Origin: PVC group bacterium
GTDB lineage: Bacteria > Verrucomicrobiota > Kiritimatiellia > CAIKKV01 > PXCX01
Direction: 5' to 3'
Assembly (NCBI GenBank): GCA_003567575.1
Contig: PWZG01000243.1
Span: 1 to 9,146 of the forward strand
DNA: 9,146 bases
Shown here: piece after piece, positions 1 to 6,364 of the stretch
Layout: each line of letters begins with the position of its first letter
Numbering within the stretch: position 1 is the stretch's first letter
Program-made: the position numbers and the translations under genes
Notes under the pieces: generated by a model
What the model was told of the DNA's origin: nothing
What the model saw: the letters and a program-made list of their open reading frames with translations, nothing else
The model's database searches: none

Positions 1-443
1 GTCATCAAACGTCGATAGATAAAGAAAAAACGGCGTTTAACCGATTTGGGCGCGGCATCAGGGAAGAGTAACGGAATCACGTCATGAATGGTGACAACCG
101 CTTTGATACGGCCGTGCCGATGTCTGGGAAATGCCGGTAACGGAATCAGATAATTGGTTGAGTGAAACACGTCGATTCCTTCCCGGCGCAAACGTCCGGG
201 CAGCCTAAGCTGTCCCCATGGACTGAACAGTTCGAACGGCAACATCACGGCGCGACAGTTAGCGGCCGCCGTCGTGATGGCCGGATCGTTCATAATACGG
301 TCGCGACAAACGGGATCATGAAAAAAAAGGGTATAGTTGTTTTCCGGTACGTACACCGCCAGTGCCCGGATCAGGGCGGCGGTATAGGCGCCGATTCCCG
401 ATGTTTCACGAAATATCCAGCGGGCATCGATCCCGATATTCAT
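1..443 (-). CDS. GT4-type glycosyltransferase, N-terminal part (cut by window edge)
   Basis: This is the amino-terminal 147 residues of a GT-B fold glycosyltransferase; the rest lies beyond base 1. It begins MNIGIDARWIFRETSGIGAY, the usual first beta strand and glycine-rich loop of GT4 enzymes, in which a (G)IGxY segment lines the acceptor site. Further on are FHSTNYLIP (about 93-101) and VVTIHDVIPLLFP (about 116-128), the conserved N-domain strands. The ATG at 443-441 overlaps the TGA of the upstream glycosyltransferase as ATGA, implying translational coupling in one operon. The catalytic C-domain is not visible, so donor and acceptor cannot be stated; a role in polysaccharide or glycoconjugate assembly in the cytoplasm is inferred. 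The run of eight A at 321-328 (T on the coding strand) is read in frame, so there is no frameshift. Confidence 0.85.
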   Translation of the reverse strand, partial: MNIGIDARWIFRETSGIGAYTAALIRALAVYVPENNYTLFFHDPVCRDRIMNDPAITTAAANCRAVMLPFELFSPWGQLRLPGRLRREGIDVFHSTNYLIPLPAFPRHRHGRIKAVVTIHDVIPLLFPDAAPKSVKRRFFFIYRRLM

Positions 444-1573
444 GTCAGGACACTCCGGTAAATATCCCAGGTGCGCCGGGCCGTCTCGGACCAGCGGTAA
501 CGCGCGGCATGTTGCCGGCCGGTACCGCGCCGGACGGTGCGTCGCGCATCGTTTTCCCGCAATAGATCGCTTACCGCAGCCGCCCAGATACCGGCATCCA
601 ACGTTCCCGGCCGCACCACCGCCGGCGTATCCAGGATTTCCGGCAGCGAACCGCCGTCGGAACTAATCACCGGTGTCCCGCACGCCAGCGCTTCCAGCGG
701 CGGCAATCCGAATCCTTCATAAAAAGACGGAAACAAAAACGCGTCGGCGCCGCTGTACAGCGCGGGCAATAAGGATTCCGGCACATGCGACAAAATACGG
801 ATATCCGCCGCGCGCGGCGATTGCCGCAATCGTTCCAGAATGGATTCCGTCCGCCATCCCGGTGCGCCGGCAATCGTCAGGACGCCGTCGTACGCGGCGC
901 CCAGCCGCTCGAAGACATCCGCCAGGAACGCGTGGTTCTTGCGCGGTTCCAAGGTGCCGACCGTCAGCAGATAAGGGCGATCCAACCCAAGCGCCGTTCG
1001 CATCGCGGAAACATCCGCCGCATCCGCCGGATGAAATCCGGATTCCACGCCAAGATGGGTCACGTGAATACGGGCGGGATCGATGGCGAGGGCGTCGGCG
1101 ATTTCGGTGGCGCTGAAATGCGAAATGGTAATAATCGCGTCGGCACGCGCCAGGGAACGCGGAATCATGGCGGTAAGATGCCGTAAATTACGTGGTTCCG
1201 CGAATTGCGGGAACCGCAAAAACGAAATATCATGGATCGTCGCAACCGACCGTCCACGACGCACCGGCGGCACTGTGAAGTTGGGAAAATGATAGACATC
1301 GGCCGGTCCGGCAAAAACCGAAAAATCCGGATAGGATATCATGCGCCAGGCAGCATTCATCCAGCGACCGGGCAGCGCGCGTGACGGCCGGACCACCGTT
1401 CCGGTAATTCGTGGCGGTTGGGCGTGGCGGCGGAAATCGAAGTAAAAAAGACGCACCGTGCTGCCGCCGTCGGCGGCAGCCAAAGGACCCAGATGATCAA
1501 TCAAGCGGCGCGTATAGCGGCCGACACCCGCCGTTTGCGTGACGCCCGCCTGGAAGTCGATACAAATATCCAT
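440..1573 (-). CDS. GT4 family glycosyltransferase
   Basis: This is a complete 377-residue retaining glycosyltransferase of the GT-B fold, GT4 family, which moves a sugar from an activated nucleotide-sugar donor to an acceptor, probably in surface polysaccharide synthesis. Visible motifs are the N-domain start MDICIDFQAG followed by GVGRYTRRL, the segment VATIHDISFLRFP (about 110-122), the hinge and donor-site loop LTVGTLEPRKNH (about 203-214), and the C-domain EX7E signature in FYEGFGLPPLEALACGTPV, with the two glutamates at 286 and 294. Length is typical for GT4. I chose the ATG at 1573-1571 because the protein then opens at the first beta strand; a TTG at 1594 would add seven residues. Neither has a clear Shine-Dalgarno site. 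The gene overlaps the next glycosyltransferase gene by ATGA and diverges from the zinc-ribbon gene. The specific sugar cannot be predicted from what I see. Confidence 0.93.
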   Translation of the reverse strand: MDICIDFQAGVTQTAGVGRYTRRLIDHLGPLAAADGGSTVRLFYFDFRRHAQPPRITGTVVRPSRALPGRWMNAAWRMISYPDFSVFAGPADVYHFPNFTVPPVRRGRSVATIHDISFLRFPQFAEPRNLRHLTAMIPRSLARADAIITISHFSATEIADALAIDPARIHVTHLGVESGFHPADAADVSAMRTALGLDRPYLLTVGTLEPRKNHAFLADVFERLGAAYDGVLTIAGAPGWRTESILERLRQSPRAADIRILSHVPESLLPALYSGADAFLFPSFYEGFGLPPLEALACGTPVISSDGGSLPEILDTPAVVRPGTLDAGIWAAAVSDLLRENDARRTVRRGTGRQHAARYRWSETARRTWDIYRSVLT

Positions 1574-1588
1574 GATGAAGTAAAACGA

Positions 1589-1616
1589 TTGCAATGAAAA
1601 CGGAATCGGTTAGAAT
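1589..1616 (+). promoter_or_regulatory. Probable sigma70 promoter for the zinc-ribbon/rsmI pair
   Basis: A -35-like TTGCAA (1589-1594) and a -10-like TAGAAT (1611-1616) are separated by 16 bases and lie about 40 bases upstream of the ATG at 1656. The -10 matches consensus at five of six positions and the -35 at four of six. The -35 lies within the palindrome ATTGCAAT (1588-1595), midway between two divergent genes, so it might also serve as a regulator site or contribute to leftward transcription. Assignment is from sequence only. Confidence 0.5.
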
Positions 1617-1655
1617 AGTGGCACAGTCACACAAAAGTTGCAAGCAGGGAGAACG

Positions 1656-1850
1656 ATGAGTCAGCAATTTCAAGATCTTAAAGCCTCCGAACTCTATTGC
1701 CCGCGCTGCCGGACCGCGCAACCGGTGCGGGAAAAACTGATGCTGGTCCTGCCGCACGGCGAATTGCATGAATACCGTTGCCGGGTATGCGGCGAATCGG
1801 TCGGCACCCGCGAGGCGCAACGCGATGTGCAACTGGTGTTACCACGATGA
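1656..1850 (+). CDS. Small two-CxxC zinc-ribbon protein, cytoplasmic
   Basis: This 64-residue protein has no signal peptide or membrane segment. It carries two CxxC knuckles, CPRC (Cys15, Cys18) and CRVC (Cys42, Cys45), 24 residues apart, the pattern of a single four-cysteine zinc ribbon. Between them is LMLVLPHGELHEY, which looks like the beta hairpin of the ribbon. The ATG at 1656 is preceded by AGGGAG (1646-1651) at good spacing; a TTG at 1638 in the same frame would add six residues but has no such site. Its TGA overlaps the start of rsmI as ATGA, so the two are probably co-translated. I do not know its function. Binding RNA, or assisting ribosome or rRNA modification alongside RsmI, is inference from context and from the general habit of zinc ribbons. 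Confidence 0.83.
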   Translation: MSQQFQDLKASELYCPRCRTAQPVREKLMLVLPHGELHEYRCRVCGESVGTREAQRDVQLVLPR

Positions 1851-2518
1851 GCGGTTTGTTTATCGTGGGAACCCCGATCGGCAACCGCGGCGACATGACG
1901 CCGCGGGCTCTCGAAACGTTGCGCGCGGTCGATCAAATCCTGGCCGAAGATACGCGCCGTACCCGACCGTTGCTGAGCGCGTTCGACATCCATAAACCGG
2001 TGCGATCATGCCATGGATTTAACGAATCCGCGATTTTAGGCAACGTGCTGATGCGATTGCGCGACGGCGAATCCATGGCGTTGGTCACGGATTCCGGGAT
2101 GCCGGCGGTCAGCGATCCGGGCGCCCGTCTGGTGACGGCCTGCCGGCAGGCCGGCATTCCGATACACGTCGTGCCCGGACCTTCGGCGGTTACCGCCGCC
2201 ATTGCCGCCAGCGGATTCGGCGGGCATGGATTCGTTTTCGCCGGATTCGCGCCTCGGAAAACCGGCGCGCGACAACGGTGTCTCGAATCGTGGAAGGATG
2301 CGAAATTACCCCTGGTGTTTTTCGAGGCGCCACATCGTTTGCGGCAATTCCTGACCGATGCCGCCGCCGTCTTGGGCGATCGTGATCTGTATGTGGGCCG
2401 GGAATTGACCAAGAAATTCGAGGAACACTACTGGGGTTCAGCGGCGGACTTATTGCAACATTTCGCAAAACAGGCGCCCCGCGGCGAATTCGTCGTGGTT
2501 GTAGCGGCATGCCGCTGA
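1847..2518 (+). CDS. rsmI: 16S rRNA (cytidine-1402-2'-O)-methyltransferase RsmI, short form
   Basis: RsmI uses S-adenosylmethionine to 2'-O-methylate C1402 of 16S rRNA in the ribosomal P site, working with RsmH. The 223-residue product shows the tetrapyrrole-methylase fold motifs in order: FIVGTPIGNRGD (5-16), AEDTRRT (33-39), LVTDSGMPAVSDPG (79-92), PGPSA (110-114), FEAPHR (159-164) and RELTKKFEE (185-193). E. coli RsmI has about 286 residues; this one stops soon after the methylase domain (at GEFVVVVAACR) and lacks the C-terminal helical extension. Position 85 is Met where most family members have Thr (GTP). I start at the ATG at 1847, which overlaps the preceding stop and puts VGTPIGN at the usual distance from the N terminus; the longer open frame to 1778 lies inside the upstream gene. 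The end of the gene holds a 14-base palindrome (2503-2516). Confidence 0.94.
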   Translation: MSGLFIVGTPIGNRGDMTPRALETLRAVDQILAEDTRRTRPLLSAFDIHKPVRSCHGFNESAILGNVLMRLRDGESMALVTDSGMPAVSDPGARLVTACRQAGIPIHVVPGPSAVTAAIAASGFGGHGFVFAGFAPRKTGARQRCLESWKDAKLPLVFFEAPHRLRQFLTDAAAVLGDRDLYVGRELTKKFEEHYWGSAADLLQHFAKQAPRGEFVVVVAACR

Positions 2519-2528
2519 ATACGGCATG
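2503..2528 (+). other. Overlapping palindrome and hairpin at the end of rsmI
   Basis: AGCGGCATGCCGCT (2503-2516) is a perfect 14-base palindrome covering the rsmI stop. It overlaps a second possible hairpin, CATGCCG (2508-2514) pairing with CGGCATG (2522-2528) around a 7-base loop. The two structures are mutually exclusive. No T tract follows, so it does not look like a standard intrinsic terminator; it might slow polymerase or protect the 3' end of the message. Confidence 0.3.
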
Positions 2529-2545
2529 AATGATCGATGAAGCGG

Positions 2546-2574
2546 TTGACTTTACGCGCGAAAAAGGATATAGT
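2546..2574 (+). promoter_or_regulatory. Strong sigma70-like promoter upstream of the secreted-protein pair
   Basis: TTGACT (2546-2551) and TATAGT (2569-2574) are separated by exactly 17 bases; each hexamer matches consensus at five of six positions. Transcription would start near 2581, about 40 bases ahead of the first in-frame ATG at 2623. It lies in the short gap after rsmI and would drive the proline-rich exported protein and the MORN protein. Confidence 0.7.
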
Positions 2575-2622
2575 TTTAACTGATGTGTTACTTGGGGCAA
2601 ACGGAAACAAACCTTCAACCTG

Positions 2623-3486
2623 ATGAATTTACACGCATTTATGCAAACGTTATCCATAGGCACAAAGGAGGTATCCGGTCGCGACCGACGGTCTCGATGC
2701 TTGCCTTTGATGATGACGGCGGCCGTCATACTGCTGTTGTCGGGGTCCGTTGCCGATGCGTCGTCCAGAGCCGTTGAATTCGAGCCGTACCAGATTATTC
2801 TTGACCGGGAACCATTTGGTGCGCTACCGCCTCCACCGCCAGATCCTCCCTCGGATCCTGATCCGGAACCGCCGCCGCGCCCCATCCGGCCGGAGGAATC
2901 GTTTGCACGCAACTTGCGGTTAACGTTTATTGTGCGAGAAGAAAGCGGCGCCATACGCATTGGTATCGTGAACGAGCGCGACAAAAAGAACTATTTTATG
3001 CAACGTGGCGATATTGAAGACGGCATCGAATTAATCAGTGTCGATTACGATAAAGAACGCGCATTGCTTCGATATGAAGACGAGGAAGCCTGGTTATCGA
3101 TGCGCGGCGACCCTCTGGAAGCCGGTCGCGTGGGCAGCATGCCGCCGCCCCCGCGGTCTGGAGATTCTGAACCGGTATCGCGATATCGCCGGCCGCGCAC
3201 CACGGAGCCGTCGCGGACTGCGTTGACGCGCGAAGAATATGAAAAAACCCGCAGTGAACGGCCGGCGCCGCAACCGCCGCGCGCCACCTTGGCACGTGCC
3301 CGTGCCGAGCGTGAAGACATGCCCGACATACCTCCTGATGCCACGCCCGAAGAGCGCAGGCAAATTTTACGGGAATACAATTTGGAACTGATTCGTGCCG
3401 GCGGCGCGAAAGGGCCGCCGTTGCCGATTCAATTAACGGAAGAAGAAGACGCACAACTGGTGAATGAAGGCGTCTTGCCTCCCTAG
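2623..3486 (+). CDS. Exported proline-rich protein with a GspC/PilP-like segment
   Basis: I do not recognise a named family. From the first ATG the protein has 287 residues. A basic stretch (RDRRSRC, about 20-26) precedes a hydrophobic run (LPLMMTAAVILLLSG, 27-41) and a possible cleavage site after VADA, which together look like a signal peptide or N-terminal anchor. Then come EPYQIILDREPFG (54-66), a proline-rich linker (about 68-90), a compact beta-like segment (about 98-160, with IGIVNERDKKNYFMQRGD and ALLRYEDEEAWL), and a charged, proline-rich, probably disordered tail. The 'YxIIxxRxPF' entry followed by a small beta domain recalls GspC/PilP-type secretion and pilus periplasmic proteins; this is a weak resemblance. 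The start is uncertain: ATGs at 2623, 2641 and 2710 are all in frame and none has a well-placed ribosome site. It lies 36 bases upstream of the MORN gene and probably shares its operon. Confidence 0.72.
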   Translation: MNLHAFMQTLSIGTKEVSGRDRRSRCLPLMMTAAVILLLSGSVADASSRAVEFEPYQIILDREPFGALPPPPPDPPSDPDPEPPPRPIRPEESFARNLRLTFIVREESGAIRIGIVNERDKKNYFMQRGDIEDGIELISVDYDKERALLRYEDEEAWLSMRGDPLEAGRVGSMPPPPRSGDSEPVSRYRRPRTTEPSRTALTREEYEKTRSERPAPQPPRATLARARAEREDMPDIPPDATPEERRQILREYNLELIRAGGAKGPPLPIQLTEEEDAQLVNEGVLPP

Positions 3487-3522
3487 GAATTAAGGTGACG
3501 CTACAAAATGAAAGGATTTTCA

Positions 3523-4143
3523 ATGATACGTTTCTTGCCACTATGCTTGTTATTCGCCTTGGCAGCCGGTACGGTGCGGACGGGACAGGCCCGGGAGACG
3601 GATCGCTTGAACGAATCCGGCAATGCGCAGACCATGGTTTCCCAGGGAACCCACGGACAATTCCGGGACGGCAGCCAATATCGCGGTACGGTTGACGGCC
3701 GCCATATGCATGGCAGCGGAATATTGATACAACCGGACGGCGCCCGCTATGAAGGCGAATGGCATCGCAATAAACGGCAGGGTCTGGGGATTCAAACGTT
3801 TCCCGACGGTCAACGTTACGCCGGATACTGGCATGCCAACCGGATGCACGGACGCGGAACATATCAATACAGCAACGGCGAATATTATCAGGGTGAATGG
3901 TTCAACGGTCGCCGTCATGGTACGGGACGCTATACCTATTCCAACGGCGACACCCTGGAAGGCGTATGGGAGAATGATCGTCTGGTCAAGGGAACCGGAC
4001 GGTTCACGTTCGCTGACGGTTCCGTCTACGAAGGCGAATGGGCCAACGACCACATGCATGGGCAGGGCGCTTACAGGCGAAAGGACGGCCGGGTGCTTCG
4101 GGGGCGGTGGGATCGCGGCAACCTGATCCAGGTACGCAATTAA
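3523..4143 (+). CDS. Exported MORN-repeat protein
   Basis: This 206-residue protein begins with a signal peptide (MIRFLPLCLLFALAAG, probable cleavage near GQA, about residue 23) and is then almost entirely MORN repeats. I count six full repeats and one partial, starting near residues 53, 76, 99, 122, 145, 169 and 192, about 23 residues each, of the form YxGxWxxxxxHGxGxxxxxDG. MORN repeats form elongated beta-hairpin solenoids; in eukaryotes some bind lipids or scaffold proteins, while the role of bacterial exported forms is largely unknown. There is no enzymatic domain, so a periplasmic or cell-surface binding or structural role is inferred. I prefer the ATG at 3523, preceded by AAAGGA (3511-3516) with a 6-base gap; an ATG at 3508 would add five residues. 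It follows the proline-rich exported protein closely, suggesting a joint envelope function. Confidence 0.88.
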   Translation: MIRFLPLCLLFALAAGTVRTGQARETDRLNESGNAQTMVSQGTHGQFRDGSQYRGTVDGRHMHGSGILIQPDGARYEGEWHRNKRQGLGIQTFPDGQRYAGYWHANRMHGRGTYQYSNGEYYQGEWFNGRRHGTGRYTYSNGDTLEGVWENDRLVKGTGRFTFADGSVYEGEWANDHMHGQGAYRRKDGRVLRGRWDRGNLIQVRN

Positions 4144-4163
4144 AAAAAAGCTTGCTTTTTTTT
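4142..4163 (+). terminator. Possible A/T-rich bidirectional terminator
   Basis: Eight A, GC, TT, GC, eight T form a perfect inverted repeat that starts inside the TAA stop of the MORN gene. The stem is mostly A:T with a GC closing pair and a tight loop, followed by the T run expected of an intrinsic terminator. The low GC content of the stem makes it weak. It separates the envelope-protein pair from the oad genes. Confidence 0.38.
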
Positions 4164-4228
4164 GAATAAAAAGGCATTGTCCTGGGTTTTGCATTGCGCA
4201 AACGGATTTTTCAACGAGGATAAAACGG

Positions 4229-4468
4229 ATGGACTTACTGTATCAAGCCGTCGCCCTGATGATTGTCGGGATGGCCATTGTTTTCAGCATGTTGATTGCG
4301 CTGATCGGCCTCATCATGCTCAATGCCCGCGTGTTACGCATTTTGAACCTCGATAAACCCGTGCCCGCGCCGGCCGCTGCGGCCAGGCATGACGGCAAAC
4401 CGATCGCCGCCATTATTGCGGCCGCGATTCAAGCGCATGAAGATTTTAACAATACACCATCACCATAA
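4229..4468 (+). CDS. oadG: OadG-like small membrane subunit of the sodium-pumping decarboxylase
   Basis: OadG is the single-span subunit that holds the Oad complex together, linking the soluble alpha subunit to the membrane beta subunit. This 79-residue protein has one N-terminal hydrophobic span (about 5-32, YQAVALMIVGMAIVFSMLIA onwards), a short linker rich in Pro and Ala (44-52), and a small C-terminal segment (PIAAIIAAAIQAHE) typical of OadG. The family is poorly conserved in sequence, so the call rests on size, the MxVGMxxVFxxL span pattern and its place directly before oadA. The ATG at 4229 is preceded by GAGGA (4216-4220). It lies 15 bases upstream of oadA, so the two are co-transcribed. 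Confidence 0.85.
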   Translation: MDLLYQAVALMIVGMAIVFSMLIALIGLIMLNARVLRILNLDKPVPAPAAAARHDGKPIAAIIAAAIQAHEDFNNTPSP

Positions 4469-4483
4469 GAACAGGATCACGTT

Positions 4484-6307
4484 ATGTCCAAGACCGCAAT
4501 TACCGACTTGATTTTACGCGACGCCCATCAATCCCTGCTGGCCACCCGAATGACGACGGCGGACATGTTGCCCTGCACCGGGCAGCTCGACCGCGTCGGA
4601 TTCTGGTCTCTCGAAACGTGGGGTGGCGCCACGTTCGATTCCTGTATTCGATTCCTGAACGAAGATCCCTGGGAACGTATTCGCCGTCTCAAGGAAGCCA
4701 TGCCCAATACCCCGATGCAGATGTTGTTGCGAGGGCAGAACATTCTCGGCTACCGTAACTACGCCGATGACGTGGTCGATAAATTTGTCGAACGCGCCAT
4801 CGCCAACGGTGTCGATGTCTTCCGCATTTTTGATGCCCTGAACGATCCGCGCAACCTGGCTACGGCCATGAAATCGGTGAAAAAACGCGGTAAACATGCT
4901 CAGCCCAGTATATGTTACACGATTTCACCCGTGCATACGATCGACGCGTACGTATCGCTGGCCAAGGAATTGAAGCAAATGGACGCCGATTCCATTTGTA
5001 TCAAGGATATGGCAGGACTGCTCAAGCCGTTCGAAGCCTATGAACTGGTTGGCGCACTCAAGAAGGCGACCGGGTTGCCGATTCATTTGCATTCGCATGC
5101 CACGACGGGTATGTCAGTCGCCACCCAGCTTAAGGGGGTCGAGGCCGGCGCCGATATGCTGGATACGACTATTTCGTCCATGTCCATGGGAACCAGCCAT
5201 TCGCCGACGGAAACACTGGTCGAAATACTGCAAGGCACGGAATACGATACCGAACTGGATGTCAAATTGTTGGTTGAAATCGCCGCTTATTTCCGGGAAG
5301 TTCGCAAGAAATACCGTCAATTCGAGTCGCTTTTTGTCGGCGCCGACACCCGCATTCTGCTGGCCCAGGTTCCTGGCGGAATGCTTTCCAATCTTGAAGG
5401 CCAGCTCAAGGAACAGAAAGCGGCGGACAAAATGGATCAGGTACTGGATGAAATCGCCGTGGTACAAAAGGATTTCGGGTATCCGCCGCTGGTAACGCCC
5501 ACTTCGCAGATCGTGGGCACCCAGGCCGTGTTCAACGTTTTGTTCGGTAGCTACAAACGGTTGACCAAGGAATCACTCGATCTGTTGGCCGGCCGCTATG
5601 GACACACGCCCGCCGCGCCTAATTCCGAGCTGGTGGCGCAAGCCGTCAAGACGTTGGGGATGGAAAAGGCCATCGATCATCGGCCCGCGGACGATATTCC
5701 GAACGAATTGGACAAACTCGAAGCGGAATTAAAGGAGAAACAGGGCGTCAAATCCGTCAATATCGATGACGTGCTGACCTATGCCCTTTTCCCGCAACCG
5801 GCGATGAATTTCTTTAAGAACCGACACAAGGGTCCGGTCACGTTTGATGCGCCGGCCGACGAGCCCGAGACAACGCCGTCTGCCAAGACCGATGCCGGCG
5901 CCGCGAAACCCGACAGTGGCGCTGCGAGCGGTCCCTCCGATTACGTCGTCAATATCGATGGCAAGGATTACGCCGTCACGGTACGCCGCGGTAACGCAAG
6001 TGGCGGCGGCGGCGGTGGTGGCGGCGCGGCGACGGCTTCCGCGCCCGCGGCCGCCGCGCCGGCCCCCGCATCCGCCCCGGCGGCGACGGGTAACGGCGGG
6101 AATCCGGTAGAAGCGCCGGTTGCCGGCAGCATTTTTAAACTGTTGCATAAGGACGGCGACCAAGTGGCCAAGGACGAACCGATCGTTATTCTGGAAGCGA
6201 TGAAAATGGAGTTCACCGTCAACAGCCCGAGCGACGGGGCCGTCCATTACTCGGCCAAAGTCGGCGATGCTGTTGATAACGGTGAAATAATCGCCACGGT
6301 TTCCTGA
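4484..6307 (+). CDS. oadA: Oxaloacetate (or pyruvate) carboxyltransferase alpha subunit with biotin carrier domain
   Basis: OadA moves the carboxyl group from oxaloacetate to biotin; the beta subunit then releases it as CO2 while exporting sodium ions. The 607-residue protein has three parts. An HMGL-like TIM barrel (about 1-270) carries the metal and catalytic residues: Asp13 in LRDAHQS, Lys174 in CIKDMAG, and His203/His205 in HLHSHATTG. A PYC/OADA conserved domain (about 285-485) follows. A flexible Gly/Ala/Pro linker (about 505-545) leads to a C-terminal biotinyl domain with Lys574 in EAMKM, 33 residues from the end, where biotin is attached. Length and order match known OadA. The HMGL-type barrel argues against a methylmalonyl-CoA substrate, which uses a different carboxyltransferase. 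A role as a pyruvate carboxylase B subunit cannot be excluded by sequence alone, but the oadG and oadB neighbours favour the sodium pump. AGGA at 4472-4475 precedes the ATG. Confidence 0.96.
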   Translation: MSKTAITDLILRDAHQSLLATRMTTADMLPCTGQLDRVGFWSLETWGGATFDSCIRFLNEDPWERIRRLKEAMPNTPMQMLLRGQNILGYRNYADDVVDKFVERAIANGVDVFRIFDALNDPRNLATAMKSVKKRGKHAQPSICYTISPVHTIDAYVSLAKELKQMDADSICIKDMAGLLKPFEAYELVGALKKATGLPIHLHSHATTGMSVATQLKGVEAGADMLDTTISSMSMGTSHSPTETLVEILQGTEYDTELDVKLLVEIAAYFREVRKKYRQFESLFVGADTRILLAQVPGGMLSNLEGQLKEQKAADKMDQVLDEIAVVQKDFGYPPLVTPTSQIVGTQAVFNVLFGSYKRLTKESLDLLAGRYGHTPAAPNSELVAQAVKTLGMEKAIDHRPADDIPNELDKLEAELKEKQGVKSVNIDDVLTYALFPQPAMNFFKNRHKGPVTFDAPADEPETTPSAKTDAGAAKPDSGAASGPSDYVVNIDGKDYAVTVRRGNASGGGGGGGGAATASAPAAAAPAPASAPAATGNGGNPVEAPVAGSIFKLLHKDGDQVAKDEPIVILEAMKMEFTVNSPSDGAVHYSAKVGDAVDNGEIIATVS

Positions 6308-6320
6308 GACGGTTGCCGTC
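6308..6320 (+). other. Small hairpin between oadA and oadB
   Basis: GACGG (6308-6312) can pair with CCGTC (6316-6320) around a 3-base loop directly after the oadA stop, followed by a pyrimidine-rich stretch but no T run. It may tune message stability between the subunits. It is small and could be chance. Confidence 0.25.
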
Positions 6321-6364
6321 CTTTCTTCCTACGCTGATGGTTTGAATTTGCGAGGGTAACAAGT

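Noticed and set aside
318..330. Possible frameshift in the left-edge glycosyltransferase at a run of eight A
   Set aside because: With all eight bases counted, the reading continues in frame (NNYTLFFHDPVCRDR) to the window edge; no frameshift is needed.
2584..2777. Short plus-strand frame after the 2546-2574 promoter, including an ATG at 2697 downstream of AAAGGAGGT
   Set aside because: The ATG is 24 bases past the ribosome-like site, gives a short Arg/Cys-rich peptide, and overlaps the hydrophobic signal region read in the other frame.
2190..3862. Two long minus-strand open frames (2190-2984 and 3035-3862) opposite rsmI and the exported-protein genes
   Set aside because: Their products are low-complexity or Arg/His-rich with no domains, and the plus-strand frames show signal peptides, MORN repeats and RsmI motifs.
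4189..4224. Candidate promoter for oadG (TTGCGC with GATAAA)
   Set aside because: The matches are poor and the -10 would overlap the ribosome-binding site of oadG.
6000..6105. GGC/GCC-rich repetitive tract
   Set aside because: It encodes the Gly/Ala/Pro swing-arm linker before the biotin domain, a normal feature of OadA, not a separate repeat element.
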